Positions 33,650 through 43,121 of a stretch of DNA of 64,000 bases are shown piece by piece. Each line of letters begins with the position of its first letter. Within the stretch, counting starts at the first letter, position 1. The translations under genes and the position numbers were made by a program. Source of the DNA: Anaerocolumna cellulosilytica (GTDB taxonomy: Bacteria; Bacillota; Clostridia; Lachnospirales; Lachnospiraceae); NCBI RefSeq assembly GCF_014218335.1, contig NZ_AP023367.1:2481501-2545500 (forward strand), given 5' to 3'. The notes under the pieces were generated by a model. That model saw nothing but the letters and a program-made list of their open reading frames with translations. It had not been told where the DNA came from and ran no database searches.

Positions 33650-34753
33650 ATGAATTTACAATTTTTTATGCCTACTCGGATTATTATGGGAGAGGATTGC
33701 ATCTTAAAGAATGCGGACGCACTTTATAAGCTGGGAAAAAAGGCGTTGATTGTAACCGGAAGCAAATCTGCAAAGATAAACGGTTCTTTCTCTGATGTTA
33801 CGAATACTTTAGATGTGAACGGTCAGGAATATGCGGTGTTTGATAAGGTTATGGCCAATCCGACCATTGATTGTGTTTACGAAGGAGCAGCCTATGCAAA
33901 GAAGGAAAACGCAGATTTTATTATAGCCATTGGAGGGGGATCCCCAATGGATGCAGCTAAGGCAATTGCTCTTTTAGCCTGCCAGGATATTCCTAGAGAG
34001 AATTTGTTTTCTGGGGAATACGAAGCAAAAGTACTGCCTATGGCATTTATCCCCACAACAGCAGGTACCGGTTCTGAGGTGACACAATACTCTATTTTGA
34101 CCAATGATGCAGCTCGTACGAAAACCACCTTAGCAGCACCATTTTTGTTTCCGGATGTATCTTTTTTAGACAGTAAATACATGGAAGCGTTATCAAAAGT
34201 GACTACTATTAATACGGCAATTGACGCTTTGTCTCACTCTGTGGAAAGCTTTTTATCTGTAAGATCAAACACGTTAACAGAGGTACTGGCGTTAGAGAGC
34301 ATCGGAATTATTGTAAAACAGTTAGAGAATTTAAAGAATTTTACATTAACTAGAGAGGACAGAAGTCAGCTATTGTATGCTTCAACTTTAGGTGGAATGG
34401 TAATTGCACATACAGGAACGACGGCAGTTCATTCTATGGGCTATTCCCTTACGTATTTTAAAGCGATTGACCATGGCCGAGCCAATGGTTTATTGTTAAC
34501 CGAATTTATGAAGCTCGTAGAGAAATTAAGACCTGATAAAATTAAGACTTTGTTAGTTAAAATGGGTTATACATCTCTTTTGGAATTAGAGTCAATTATC
34601 TTTGAATTACTTGGTGATACAGAATCAATAACAGTAGAAGAACTGGAAAGCTATTCAGATATTGCAATAAAAGCAAAAAACATTCCAAATGGAATCGTAG
34701 CTCCTACCAGAGAGGAATTGTTAAATATATACCGGGCTGTTTTTAAAGTATAA
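33650..34753 (+). CDS. iron-containing alcohol dehydrogenase
   Basis: 367 residues of the type III ADH fold. The NAD(P)-binding GGGSPMDAAKA is followed by IPTTAGTGSEVTQYSI and the metal-ligand region (DALSHSVESF, HSMGYSLTYF, DHGRANGLLL). In this setting it most likely reduces malonate semialdehyde to 3-hydroxypropionate, removing the toxic aldehyde and re-oxidising NAD(P)H. The substrate is an inference from gene order. GGAGAGG precedes the ATG, and it begins 19 bp after the aminotransferase. Confidence 0.87.
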   Translation: MNLQFFMPTRIIMGEDCILKNADALYKLGKKALIVTGSKSAKINGSFSDVTNTLDVNGQEYAVFDKVMANPTIDCVYEGAAYAKKENADFIIAIGGGSPMDAAKAIALLACQDIPRENLFSGEYEAKVLPMAFIPTTAGTGSEVTQYSILTNDAARTKTTLAAPFLFPDVSFLDSKYMEALSKVTTINTAIDALSHSVESFLSVRSNTLTEVLALESIGIIVKQLENLKNFTLTREDRSQLLYASTLGGMVIAHTGTTAVHSMGYSLTYFKAIDHGRANGLLLTEFMKLVEKLRPDKIKTLLVKMGYTSLLELESIIFELLGDTESITVEELESYSDIAIKAKNIPNGIVAPTREELLNIYRAVFKV

Positions 34754-34770
34754 GAGCAGGAGGTGACGCA

Positions 34771-35172
34771 ATGACAAATGAACGATTTAATAAGAGTGAA
34801 TTAGATATTATAACAATTATTCCGTCAAACCATTTTCGTACCGTTGAATCCTTTCATATGCATAAAGTTAAAGCAGAGACAAAAGTGGAAATAGAATTAA
34901 AAGACAAATTTAAGCAAGAACTTAACTTTAAGGTGCCTTGGGATGGGAAACTTTATGCTTATTATTTGAGGACAGAAGCCTTTTTGGAACTTTGCAGGGA
35001 TAAAGGTGTGGATGCAGAAGAAATAATAACTATCTATTTAGAAGACTGGGATAGAAATTTTTCTGTTATATTTGAAACTAACGATGCAAAGAGAGAACTT
35101 TCCTTTTACGCAGCCAGGCAGGACATGAAATATTTGTTGGAGAATTGCTGCCGTATACCGGAACAGCGTTAG
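34771..35172 (+). CDS. unknown protein within the pyrimidine operon
   Basis: 133 residues, no signal peptide or membrane segment. I recognise no family. Visible features are an N-terminal strand IITIIPSNHFRTVESFHMHK, an acidic/aromatic middle (KVPWDGKLYAYYLRTEAFLE) and a C terminus with a CC pair (LLENCCRIPEQR). It lies 17 bp after the alcohol dehydrogenase with AGGAGG and 50 bp before the amidase gene, so it is co-transcribed. A regulatory or assembly role for the pathway is possible but unproven. Confidence 0.6.
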   Translation: MTNERFNKSELDIITIIPSNHFRTVESFHMHKVKAETKVEIELKDKFKQELNFKVPWDGKLYAYYLRTEAFLELCRDKGVDAEEIITIYLEDWDRNFSVIFETNDAKRELSFYAARQDMKYLLENCCRIPEQR

Positions 35173-35222
35173 AAAAGTTTATGACAATAAAGAAATTTAT
35201 TTAGAAGGGATATGGTGATAGT

Positions 35223-36443
35223 ATGAGCAGTTGTAACCTGGAACGTTTAAAAGATAAAATAGAGACTTTTGCTAAGTTTGGAGATACCGGAAACGGGGGT
35301 ATCACTCGCTTCTCCCTATCTAGAGAGGCATTGGCAGCAAGAGCTGAATTTGTGAAACGGTGTGAAAGATTGGGGATGATTATTACAACGGATGATATGG
35401 CCAATGTCTATGCCACAATTTCTGGGGAGGAGGGGCTTCCAGCTATTATATCCGGTTCTCATGCTGATTCTGTAAGACAGGGAGGTAATTACGATGGTAT
35501 TCTAGGTGTGCTGACAGCCTTAGAGGCAGCAGAGACTATAGTTACGGAGAAGATTCCTCATCGTCACCCGATAACAGTGGTTATTTGGACGAATGAAGAA
35601 GGTGCACGTTTTGAACCAGCTATGATGTCCTCTGGTGTAATTACGGGCAAATTCGCTAAGGATAAAATGTTAACATCTAAGGATGCGGAAGGTGTAACCT
35701 TTAAGGAAGCCTTAGAAGTAAGCGGCTATATGGGTGAAGAGAAAAACAGGTTATCCGCTGATAAATATATGGCTTGTGTGGAATTGCACATTGAACAAGG
35801 TCCGGTATTGGAAGCAGAAGGAGTAGATATTGGTGTTGTAGAAGGTGTCTGTGGAATGATAAACTATGAATTTACCTTTACAGGACAGGCAGGTCATGCG
35901 GGTACTACTCCAATGAAATACCGTAAGGATGCCTTATATGCAGCAGTGAAAACGATTCAATATCTACATGATGAACTGGATAAATTAGATAGCAAGTTAG
36001 TTTACACAACCGGTAAGATAGCAGCTCATCCTAATATCCACACCATTATACCAGATGTAGTTAAGTTTACTCTGGATGCAAGGCATCAAGATCCGGAAGT
36101 AATTAAGCAGGTATTAGAAATAATCAAAGCTATACCGTCAGAAGTGGAAAAATGCCAGGTAAGTTATCAGGAAGCCTGGTCAAGAGCAACGGTATCTTTT
36201 TATCCGAAATATATAGATTATGTTGAAAGTAATGCCAAAAAGCTGGGTTATACTACAAAGAGACTGTACAGCGGTCCCGGGCATGATGCTCAGTTTATCA
36301 CAGATGTAATACCTACAACCATGATATTTGTGCCAAGTGTAGGCGGACACAGTCATTGTGAAGAAGAATATACACCACTTGAAGCCTGCTTAAAAGGTGC
36401 AAATGTATTGTTAGATACAATACTAAGTATAGATAAAAGTTAG
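35223..36443 (+). CDS. beta-ureidopropionase/N-carbamoyl amino acid amidase (M20 family)
   Basis: 406 residues. Zn ligands and surroundings are clear: ISGSHADSVRQGGNYDGILG (His and bridging Asp), WTNEEGARF (catalytic and bridging Glu), ACVELHIEQGPVLE and the C-terminal GHSHCEEEYTP (His). The middle has the dimerisation-domain segment GQAGHAGTTPM. This is the hydantoinase/carbamoylase subgroup. Together with hydA and the dehydrogenase it should cleave N-carbamoyl-beta-alanine to beta-alanine, CO2 and ammonia. It is the last gene before a terminator. Confidence 0.9.
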   Translation: MSSCNLERLKDKIETFAKFGDTGNGGITRFSLSREALAARAEFVKRCERLGMIITTDDMANVYATISGEEGLPAIISGSHADSVRQGGNYDGILGVLTALEAAETIVTEKIPHRHPITVVIWTNEEGARFEPAMMSSGVITGKFAKDKMLTSKDAEGVTFKEALEVSGYMGEEKNRLSADKYMACVELHIEQGPVLEAEGVDIGVVEGVCGMINYEFTFTGQAGHAGTTPMKYRKDALYAAVKTIQYLHDELDKLDSKLVYTTGKIAAHPNIHTIIPDVVKFTLDARHQDPEVIKQVLEIIKAIPSEVEKCQVSYQEAWSRATVSFYPKYIDYVESNAKKLGYTTKRLYSGPGHDAQFITDVIPTTMIFVPSVGGHSHCEEEYTPLEACLKGANVLLDTILSIDKS

Positions 36444-36469
36444 ACTGGGTTTAAGAATGGTATAAAATA

Positions 36470-36512
36470 AAAGCTGATTTATAGAGTATATCTTTATATA
36501 TCAGCTTTTTTG
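36470..36512 (+). terminator. terminator of the pyrimidine operon
   Basis: AAAAGCTGAT (36470-36479) pairs with ATCAGCTTTT (36501-36510), extended by A-T pairs inside, and is followed by T's. It lies 27 bases after the last gene. Confidence 0.85.
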
Positions 36513-36606
36513 ATTCCAAAAAGAAATTATTACTAACAACCTATTTATTTCGGCTTTTATATCCGTTATAATAACAGTATTACAATTATTACAGAGGACA
36601 AAACTA

Positions 36607-37857
36607 TTGAAGCTGATAAAAAACATGGCGGGTTACAGCCTTCCTTCTCTTATTTGTGTACTTATTGCATATTACATTACCACAAGACCGGAACTCTTAA
36701 GTGATAAGCTTATGGTTTTAGAGCCTGTCTCTTTTATTATATTACTATTGGGAGCTATTCTTGCCTGGCGTTTTAATAAAAGCTGTCTCTTTTTTGTGTT
36801 GCTTATTTTAGCAGCCAGTCTTTTTGGACTTTTCAAATTTGATGGAGCGTTAGGCAGGAAGAATGATATATATAATAGTTTATGTGTATTGATTCCCATT
36901 AATTTGCTTTTACATGTCTTTTTAAAAGAGAGAGGTATTTTAAGTATTTGGGGTATGTTAAGACTAGGACTTGTCGGAGTTCCATTTTATTATCTTTATA
37001 TAAGCATAACAGAAAAAGATTGGTTAATGCTTAATTACTTCAAGAAAAAATATATTGTACTGCCTGCGTTTACAAAAACACCCTTGCCCCAGCTTGGTAT
37101 GTTCCTGTTTATCATTGCTATGTTCCTGCTATGTCTTCGTTTATTTTATCAAAAAAGTCTTCGGGAAATTCATTACTTGGCGGTGTTGACAGTTGCTTAT
37201 ATGGCTTTACATATGAAGAATGAGATTGCTTATCTTATATTTTTTGCAGCAGCGGGTGTGATTTGCATTATAGCCATTTTACAGGCTACTTATTTTATGG
37301 CTTTTTATGATGAATTGACTGGGTTGCCATCTAGAAGAGCCTTGAAGCAGGACATGATGAAACTTGGTATGAAATACACAATAGCCATGTTGGACATAGA
37401 TTTTTTTAAAAAGTTTAATGATACTTATGGACATGATACAGGGGATGAGGTCTTGAAACTTGTGGCCTCCGTATTGCAAAATGTAAGTGGGGGTGGTAAG
37501 GCTTACCGGTACGGAGGGGAAGAATTTACTCTATTATTTCCCAGTAAAAGTAAAGAGACAGCATTTACTCACTTGGATGAGCTTCGGGAAAAGATATCAA
37601 AAAAGGGATATACCTATAATGGGAAAAAAACATCAAAAAGGAAAAAGAAGGTATCAGCAGGGAAAAGAACATCAAACAGGAGTAAGAAGTCCAAAAGAAG
37701 AAAGCAGAACAATGTATCAAAGACTCTTTATGTTACGGTAAGCATTGGTGCAGCTCAAAGAGATGAAAAATTCAAAAATACAGAAGCAGTAATAAAAGCC
37801 GCAGATGAAGCATTATATCGTGCTAAGAAAAAGGGAAGGAATTGTGTTTGTACCTAA
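36607..37857 (+). CDS. membrane-anchored diguanylate cyclase (GGDEF) with basic insertion
   Basis: 416 residues. Six to seven hydrophobic helices fill residues 10-230, without a recognised sensor fold. The GGDEF domain follows: YDELTGLPSRRALKQD, MLDIDFFKKFNDTYGHDTGD and the active site YRYGGEEFTLLF. No RxxD inhibitory site is seen before GGEEF. Between about residues 338 and 368 there is a Lys/Arg/Ser-rich insertion (KKTSKRKKKVSAGKRTSNRS and more) before TVSIGAA. It should make c-di-GMP. The start appears to be TTG, with AGAGGA upstream; an in-frame ATG at 36625 is an alternative. Confidence 0.85.
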   Translation: MKLIKNMAGYSLPSLICVLIAYYITTRPELLSDKLMVLEPVSFIILLLGAILAWRFNKSCLFFVLLILAASLFGLFKFDGALGRKNDIYNSLCVLIPINLLLHVFLKERGILSIWGMLRLGLVGVPFYYLYISITEKDWLMLNYFKKKYIVLPAFTKTPLPQLGMFLFIIAMFLLCLRLFYQKSLREIHYLAVLTVAYMALHMKNEIAYLIFFAAAGVICIIAILQATYFMAFYDELTGLPSRRALKQDMMKLGMKYTIAMLDIDFFKKFNDTYGHDTGDEVLKLVASVLQNVSGGGKAYRYGGEEFTLLFPSKSKETAFTHLDELREKISKKGYTYNGKKTSKRKKKVSAGKRTSNRSKKSKRRKQNNVSKTLYVTVSIGAAQRDEKFKNTEAVIKAADEALYRAKKKGRNCVCT

Positions 37858-38157
37858 ACTAAGATTGTAAGGATGCTATCATGCTATATTCTTAATCGTT
37901 TAACCTAAGCCTTAAACCTTTGCGTGTATAAGTAGAACCTGTTCTGTCGATATTATCTTCAAATTTTCTATAAATACAGCAAAATAACGGATAAAACCAA
38001 CGATAATTTCTTCATAATGATTATGCTACTCATTTTATTGCTATCCTTTTTAATAGTTTCCTCTAAAAAACTTCTTTAATAACCTATAAGGTATAGTGAA
38101 AATTCATATTAATTTTTTGTATAATTTTTCTAATAAGCGTTTGCTTAAAGGTCTTTA

Positions 38158-38253
38158 TTTACAAAATTGTGTAAAAGTGTTATATTTTGTTCAAAGCCAT
38201 ATACGACAAAATATGATATATTTCAACTGAATTCTCAGTTGAATTTTATTTTG
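38158..38253 (+). promoter_or_regulatory. promoter and leader hairpin of the chemoreceptor gene
   Basis: TTTACA (38158-38163) and TATATT (38181-38186) are 17 bp apart. The leader then forms a perfect 9-bp hairpin, TTCAACTGA (38222-38230), ATTC, TCAGTTGAA (38235-38243), followed by the T-rich TTTTATTTT. This resembles a terminator in front of the gene. Further on, AACTTAGT and ACTAAGTT near 38258-38297 can pair. The gap from 37858 to 38157 shows nothing recognisable. Confidence 0.5.
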
Positions 38254-38415
38254 CTACGAAACTTAGTGGGTAGGAACTGTCTTGTTGTTAAACTAAGTTA
38301 CTTCTTTCATGTATATATGGCTAATATTAGATTAGGAAAGGTAAGCCAAAGAAAGATAATCCTGTATGGGAAATGTTGTTAAGTAAGTATTTTTTTAGTA
38401 GGCGATGGGTGTAAA

Positions 38416-40410
38416 ATGAAGAGTATTAAAACAAAGTTATTAGTGTTGGTATTAAGTTTAGTTGCATGTGTTATTCTAGGCATCAGTGCAATAGCAGTTA
38501 TTACTGCCTCCAATTCTCTGCTTGATACGGCTGAAGTAACCATGGAATCGATGGTTACGCAAGGTGTACATGTAGTGTCCAGCAGACTTGAATGGCAAAA
38601 GAGTGTTTTAGAAACGATTGCTACAAATGATTACTGGTTGGATGATACACTCTCTTTAGAACAGAAGTTTATCAAATCCCAGAAATACATATCTAATAAT
38701 AAATATATAAAACTGGGGTATTCCGATTTAAGAGGAAACATACAATTTAGTAATGGGACTTCCGGTGAAATTTCTGATAGAGACTATTTTATAAAAGCAG
38801 CAGAAGGAGAAACCTATGGCTCCACACCTTTTATGAGTAGAACGGAAGGTATAATGGTAGTGGTATATTCTACTCCTGTAAAGCGCAACGGTACAATAGT
38901 TGGGGTACTTACCGCAACGAAAGATAGTGCTGAGATCAGTAATATTGTAAATGATATTACTTTTGGGGAAACCGGAAAAGCGTTTATGTTAGAGGGGACA
39001 GGCATAAAAATTGCGCACTATGACAATGAATTAATACAAAATCAGGACAATGATTTAGTAAATGTGGAAGAAGACCCCAGTTTAAAGGAACTAGTTAAAT
39101 TGGAAGAACGCATGATTAGCGGTGAAGTAGGAAGCGGCTCCTATACATATAAAGGGCAAGAGAAATTTTTGGTTTTCAGTCCGGTGGACGGCACAAATTG
39201 GTCCTTAGCAGTAGCTGTTGAAAAGTCAGAATTGTTATCAGAATTAAACGAGTTAATTCTTAGAATTGTGGTTACATCATCGATATTTTTAATTATTGCA
39301 TTTGTATTAGTCGTTTTTATAACAAATAGTATCATTAGAAGAATCAAGCTGGCAATCCGTTATATAGAACCTGTCGCTTCTGGGGATTTTTCTGTCCCAA
39401 TTAGTGAAAAGCATCTCATGATTAAAGATGAAATCGGTCAGATGATAAAAGCGATACATACTATGCAACAATCTGTAAAAAGTATGTTAAAACTTGTAAC
39501 GAGTAATTCAGCAGAAATCGATGCGGATGCCCAGAGTTTATCTGCTGTATCAGAAGAATTAAGTGCCGCCTCAAATGTAATGTCTAATTCCATACAGGAA
39601 GTGGCTAGAGGAACCGTTTCACAGAGTGAGTCACTTGCAACGGTTACGGAAAGTCTTAGTGTTTTCGCTGGTAATATCAATCAGATAGCTAAAGATGTAG
39701 AAAGTATTGATACAAATGCAAAGGAAATCAGACAATTGTCAAATAACAGCAACGAAAAAATTCATTCTTTGGCTGATTCAGTGGTGGCTACCAATTCCAG
39801 TTTTCAAAGGTTTGAGAAAGGGATGGAAAGTCTTGGAGCTAATCTGGATAAAATCAATGAGATTACTAACTTAATCAATTCAATTTCGGAGCAGACGAAT
39901 CTTTTGTCATTAAATGCTGCAATTGAAGCAGCTAGAGCAGGGGAGTCCGGGAAAGGGTTTGCAGTTGTAGCAGATGAGATTAGGAAACTCGCAGAACAAT
40001 CCAGAGAATCTTCTGTTAATATATCTGCTTTAATTGCCGATATTCAAGGCGAAAATACTACCATGATTACAGCGACAGACATGATAAGCAAAGAGATTAC
40101 CCAACAGACTGATATTATTCATGAAACCTTGGACTCTTTTCAGATTATTGTAAAAGCGGTAGAAGAAGTGCTTCCTAAAATAGATACTGTGAATAATGCT
40201 ACTTATAAAATAAATCAGGAGAAGGATGAAATACTTAGCAGGGTAGAAGATTTATCCGCTATATCGCAGGAAACATCCGCTGCCTCCGAAGAAATAACAG
40301 CTTCTACTGAAGAAATTGCCAGTTCCTCAGAGGATGTTGCGAATTCAGCAGCTAATTTAGGGCTAAGAACGAAAGAGATGCTTATGGAAGTTGAAAAATT
40401 TAAATTATAA
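38416..40410 (+). CDS. methyl-accepting chemotaxis protein with dCache sensor
   Basis: 664 residues. A membrane helix at about 8-30 is followed by an extracellular dCache-type sensor (about 35-275; [49 protein letters not shown]). A second helix (about 284-306) leads to a HAMP domain and a long cytoplasmic coiled coil. The signalling tip is [20 protein letters not shown] followed by [20 protein letters not shown], the invariant MCP hairpin that contacts CheA/CheW. The ligand is unknown; dCache receptors often bind amino acids or amines. No chemotaxis kinase gene is nearby. Confidence 0.92.
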   Translation: MKSIKTKLLVLVLSLVACVILGISAIAVITASNSLLDTAEVTMESMVTQGVHVVSSRLEWQKSVLETIATNDYWLDDTLSLEQKFIKSQKYISNNKYIKLGYSDLRGNIQFSNGTSGEISDRDYFIKAAEGETYGSTPFMSRTEGIMVVVYSTPVKRNGTIVGVLTATKDSAEISNIVNDITFGETGKAFMLEGTGIKIAHYDNELIQNQDNDLVNVEEDPSLKELVKLEERMISGEVGSGSYTYKGQEKFLVFSPVDGTNWSLAVAVEKSELLSELNELILRIVVTSSIFLIIAFVLVVFITNSIIRRIKLAIRYIEPVASGDFSVPISEKHLMIKDEIGQMIKAIHTMQQSVKSMLKLVTSNSAEIDADAQSLSAVSEELSAASNVMSNSIQEVARGTVSQSESLATVTESLSVFAGNINQIAKDVESIDTNAKEIRQLSNNSNEKIHSLADSVVATNSSFQRFEKGMESLGANLDKINEITNLINSISEQTNLLSLNAAIEAARAGESGKGFAVVADEIRKLAEQSRESSVNISALIADIQGENTTMITATDMISKEITQQTDIIHETLDSFQIIVKAVEEVLPKIDTVNNATYKINQEKDEILSRVEDLSAISQETSAASEEITASTEEIASSSEDVANSAANLGLRTKEMLMEVEKFKL

Positions 40411-40435
40411 GTACCTATAAAAAGTATTAAGTAAT

Positions 40436-40465
40436 TTGTTTTTGCTCCGATATATTAGTTATAAT
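40436..40465 (+). promoter_or_regulatory. promoter of the gene at 40486
   Basis: TTGTTT (40436-40441) and TATAAT (40460-40465) are 18 bp apart. The start of transcription would fall about 14 bases before the ATG, with GAGGTGAGGAG as ribosome site. Confidence 0.55.
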
Positions 40466-40485
40466 AGAGGTGAGGAGATAACAAT

Positions 40486-41055
40486 ATGAGAACATTTCTA
40501 GTTGGGAATAAGGTGGAGCAAAAGACGAATCAAACAAAACAAAATGGTTCCGGAATTAATAAAGCAATAAAGTACAGCCTAGATAAGCTAAAAGAAGCGA
40601 TGAATCCAATATCTTTTAATTCAGAAGAAGAGAAACGTGCTTATGAAGATAAAATTATACAGAAAGTTAATTCAGGTGAGAAACTTACTTCTCAGGAGCT
40701 AAGTTACTTAAGGCAAAATAATCCGGAAATGTATCAGAAAGTCGTGAGACTTGAACTAAAGCGAAAGGCTGTGGAGCAACGGTTAAAGAACTGCAAGTCA
40801 AAAAAGGAAGCAGAAGAGGTTATATCTAATGAAATAAGTAATGTGAGTGACAAAGATCCAGATAGAGCATTAATTATTAAAGTAATTGAAAATACCGTAA
40901 AAGAATTTAAAAAATCTCCGGAGTACCAAAGTCTTCCAATTCGAGAGGAAGATGAAGAGAATAAAAGGAAAAGCAGAGGGACAGGATTATATAATCAAGC
41001 TAGCAAAAACTTTTTCTTGGATTCTGATACTGAGAACTTTGATTTTAAAATTTAA
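40486..41055 (+). CDS. conserved hypothetical cytosolic protein
   Basis: 189 residues, very charged, mostly helical, without membrane or signal segments. Residues about 53-115 look like a coiled-coil or helical hairpin (EEKRAYEDKIIQKVNSGEKL, then VVRLELKRKAVEQRLKNCKS). TSQELSYLRQNNPEMYQKV is a distinctive conserved-looking segment. I do not recognise the family. It has its own promoter and a bidirectional terminator behind it, so it is a single-gene unit. Confidence 0.6.
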   Translation: MRTFLVGNKVEQKTNQTKQNGSGINKAIKYSLDKLKEAMNPISFNSEEEKRAYEDKIIQKVNSGEKLTSQELSYLRQNNPEMYQKVVRLELKRKAVEQRLKNCKSKKEAEEVISNEISNVSDKDPDRALIIKVIENTVKEFKKSPEYQSLPIREEDEENKRKSRGTGLYNQASKNFFLDSDTENFDFKI

Positions 41056-41076
41056 TTCAATATTAAAATCAATAAA

Positions 41077-41124
41077 AAAGAGTTTCTGCAAGATAGATAA
41101 AAATCTATTTTGCGGAAACTCTTT
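41077..41124. terminator. bidirectional terminator between convergent genes
   Basis: A 22-bp stem, 41077-41098 with 41103-41124 around an AAAA loop, contains two or three G-T wobbles only. Reading the minus strand, the stem is followed by a run of T's, so it mainly ends the beta-helix gene; it can also stop the plus-strand gene. Confidence 0.88.
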
Positions 41125-41146
41125 CGTTTGTTATATGTACGTGAGG

Positions 41147-43003
41147 TTATAAACTGTAATAATTTCCGTATAATAAAACCTTCTTAGAACCGGAAACTGC
41201 AATACCCATTTTGCTATTCTCTATGAATCCGGCATTGGTAATGGTATTATAGTAAATCTTAGTTTCGTTGCTGCCACTATCTAAATATATGGCCTGCTTA
41301 ACTGTATCTATAATAGTATTGCTGCCAATATAAGATTTTGGCGCGTTACTGACATATATGCCGTAACGGTTGGCAGTCTGAATCGTATTTTCTTTTAGTA
41401 TGAAATTGTTTAAGTTACCGATTTCACCATTAATATGAATGGCATCTTCACTGTTAAGTTCTGATGTACCAGTAATTGTATTGTAGGTTAAAATCGCAGA
41501 ACTGGTATTATTAATGAATATACCTCTTTTTCTGTAAGCCGTAATGGTATTGTTTGTAATCAGTGCCTCATCACTGTTATCATAAAGTGCAATCGCATTT
41601 ACACCGGCTGATTGTATCGAATTATTGGATATGGTACCTGATTTACTGTCACTATATAGAAATATACCACTTTTACCAGGAGAAGTAATCATATTATCCT
41701 CTATAGTAACATCCTTAGAAGTTGATAAACCAATTCCGCCAGCTTCTGTTCCGTAGGCTCCAGTTCTTGTTAAGTTGTTATTTAGTACTTCAGAATAATC
41801 ACTTCCGCCTATTATATAAATTCCACTATTTGTTGTCTGACGAATGGTATTCTCAGATATGGTGCAACCCGGGGAACCTTGGAGAAACATACCATATCGG
41901 TCAGCGTGGTTTATAGTATTATTGGTTATGGTGACACCAGTAAGCGGGCGGCTTTTAATACCTATGGTACGAATAGCATCCCCCCATAGAGGTGCTCCCT
42001 TCGAATCAATTTGCTTCATTTGGTAAAATTGGTTATTTTTTATAACAATATTGTAAGTCGCTGGCAAAGGTTCCTTTTTTGTTGTTTTTAAGGCGGGCAG
42101 ATAATGCTGCGCTTGATTTGTAATAAAAGTATAAGCCAAAACACCGATTCCGACATTGGATATTTTGTTATTACTCACTTCTAAATTCACATAGTTATAT
42201 GCCTTAATTGCTGCTTCATCAATATCATGCAGGTTATTGCCAGTAATTTTTATGTTTTTGTGAAAGACCCCTTTTATAGAGGTGTGAGAGCCAATCGCCC
42301 TTGGATAATTATAAATTTCACTGTTTTTTATAGTAATACCATCACATGCCAAGTCATCATATTTCAGCACATCAGACTGCATAGAAGGTACAACAACATT
42401 ATTATGCACAATATCAATTTGAATCGCCTCTTTAAAATTACTCCCTTTATAGCCGAACAAAGTACAATTGTCAACGGTACCGTTACGTACACCTGCAAAG
42501 GTTACCAGATGACTGTTTTCCGGAACGTTGCAAATTACTGCGTTTTTGATTGTGACGTTGGTTGCGTGGATAAATCGAAGGCTCTCGGTACCTTTTCCTT
42601 TAGTTGCGATTCTGGAGGAATCCCATACACCACCATCGATGGTAATGTTTTTTGTTGTATTGTATCCACCTTTATCTTTAGACAGATCATTGGCTATCAT
42701 AGCCCCTTTTTGATGATTTTTCATAAGCTTTGCATCTTTATCGGCTATAATAGTTGTGTTGCTGTAAATTCTTAATTCCTTATTGAGAGTATATTCACCG
42801 GCAGGTATGTATACAGTCAAATCATAGCCTCCGTATTTGTTATAGTCTAAAAGTTCCTGAAGCTGCGTTGAGGTAGTGTCGGGGACAGCATACACACTTT
42901 TATCATTTAAAGCTTCCGCATTAACCGGAAGTTGAAAATTTATCGCAATAAATACTAATAATATAAAAATTGTGAATTTAAAAATTTTATTCCTCATAAA
43001 CAC
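41147..43003 (-). CDS. secreted right-handed beta-helix repeat protein
   Basis: 618 residues. A Sec signal peptide (MFMRNKIFKFTIFILLVFIA, then NFQLPVNAEA) is followed by tandem parallel-beta-helix repeats from about residue 95 to the end, with regular patterns such as VTITNNTINHADRYGMFLQG, CTISENTIRQTTNSGIYIIG and GTISNNSIQSAGVNAIALYD. Asn ladders at turn positions are typical of polysaccharide lyases, epimerases and related surface proteins. No sortase signal or anchor is visible, so it is probably released or wall-associated. No catalytic site can be pointed to. The carbohydrate target is unknown. Confidence 0.85.
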   Translation of the reverse strand: MFMRNKIFKFTIFILLVFIAINFQLPVNAEALNDKSVYAVPDTTSTQLQELLDYNKYGGYDLTVYIPAGEYTLNKELRIYSNTTIIADKDAKLMKNHQKGAMIANDLSKDKGGYNTTKNITIDGGVWDSSRIATKGKGTESLRFIHATNVTIKNAVICNVPENSHLVTFAGVRNGTVDNCTLFGYKGSNFKEAIQIDIVHNNVVVPSMQSDVLKYDDLACDGITIKNSEIYNYPRAIGSHTSIKGVFHKNIKITGNNLHDIDEAAIKAYNYVNLEVSNNKISNVGIGVLAYTFITNQAQHYLPALKTTKKEPLPATYNIVIKNNQFYQMKQIDSKGAPLWGDAIRTIGIKSRPLTGVTITNNTINHADRYGMFLQGSPGCTISENTIRQTTNSGIYIIGGSDYSEVLNNNLTRTGAYGTEAGGIGLSTSKDVTIEDNMITSPGKSGIFLYSDSKSGTISNNSIQSAGVNAIALYDNSDEALITNNTITAYRKRGIFINNTSSAILTYNTITGTSELNSEDAIHINGEIGNLNNFILKENTIQTANRYGIYVSNAPKSYIGSNTIIDTVKQAIYLDSGSNETKIYYNTITNAGFIENSKMGIAVSGSKKVLLYGNYYSL

Positions 43004-43121
43004 CTATTACCTAACACATCTGTTTCAACATGTTATTGCCGTACATAGATCTGTCAACTACGGCATTCCTTTCTATGTATAAATAGTTTTATTATCAATT
43101 GGGAAATGATAAGTCCAGAGG

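Noticed and set aside
37858-38415. c-di-GMP riboswitch before the chemoreceptor
   Set aside because: The conserved GEMM aptamer segments are not present; only generic hairpins are visible.
41722-42775. Several plus-strand frames opposite the beta-helix gene
   Set aside because: They have no ribosome sites or recognisable domains and are explained by the repetitive composition of the minus-strand gene.
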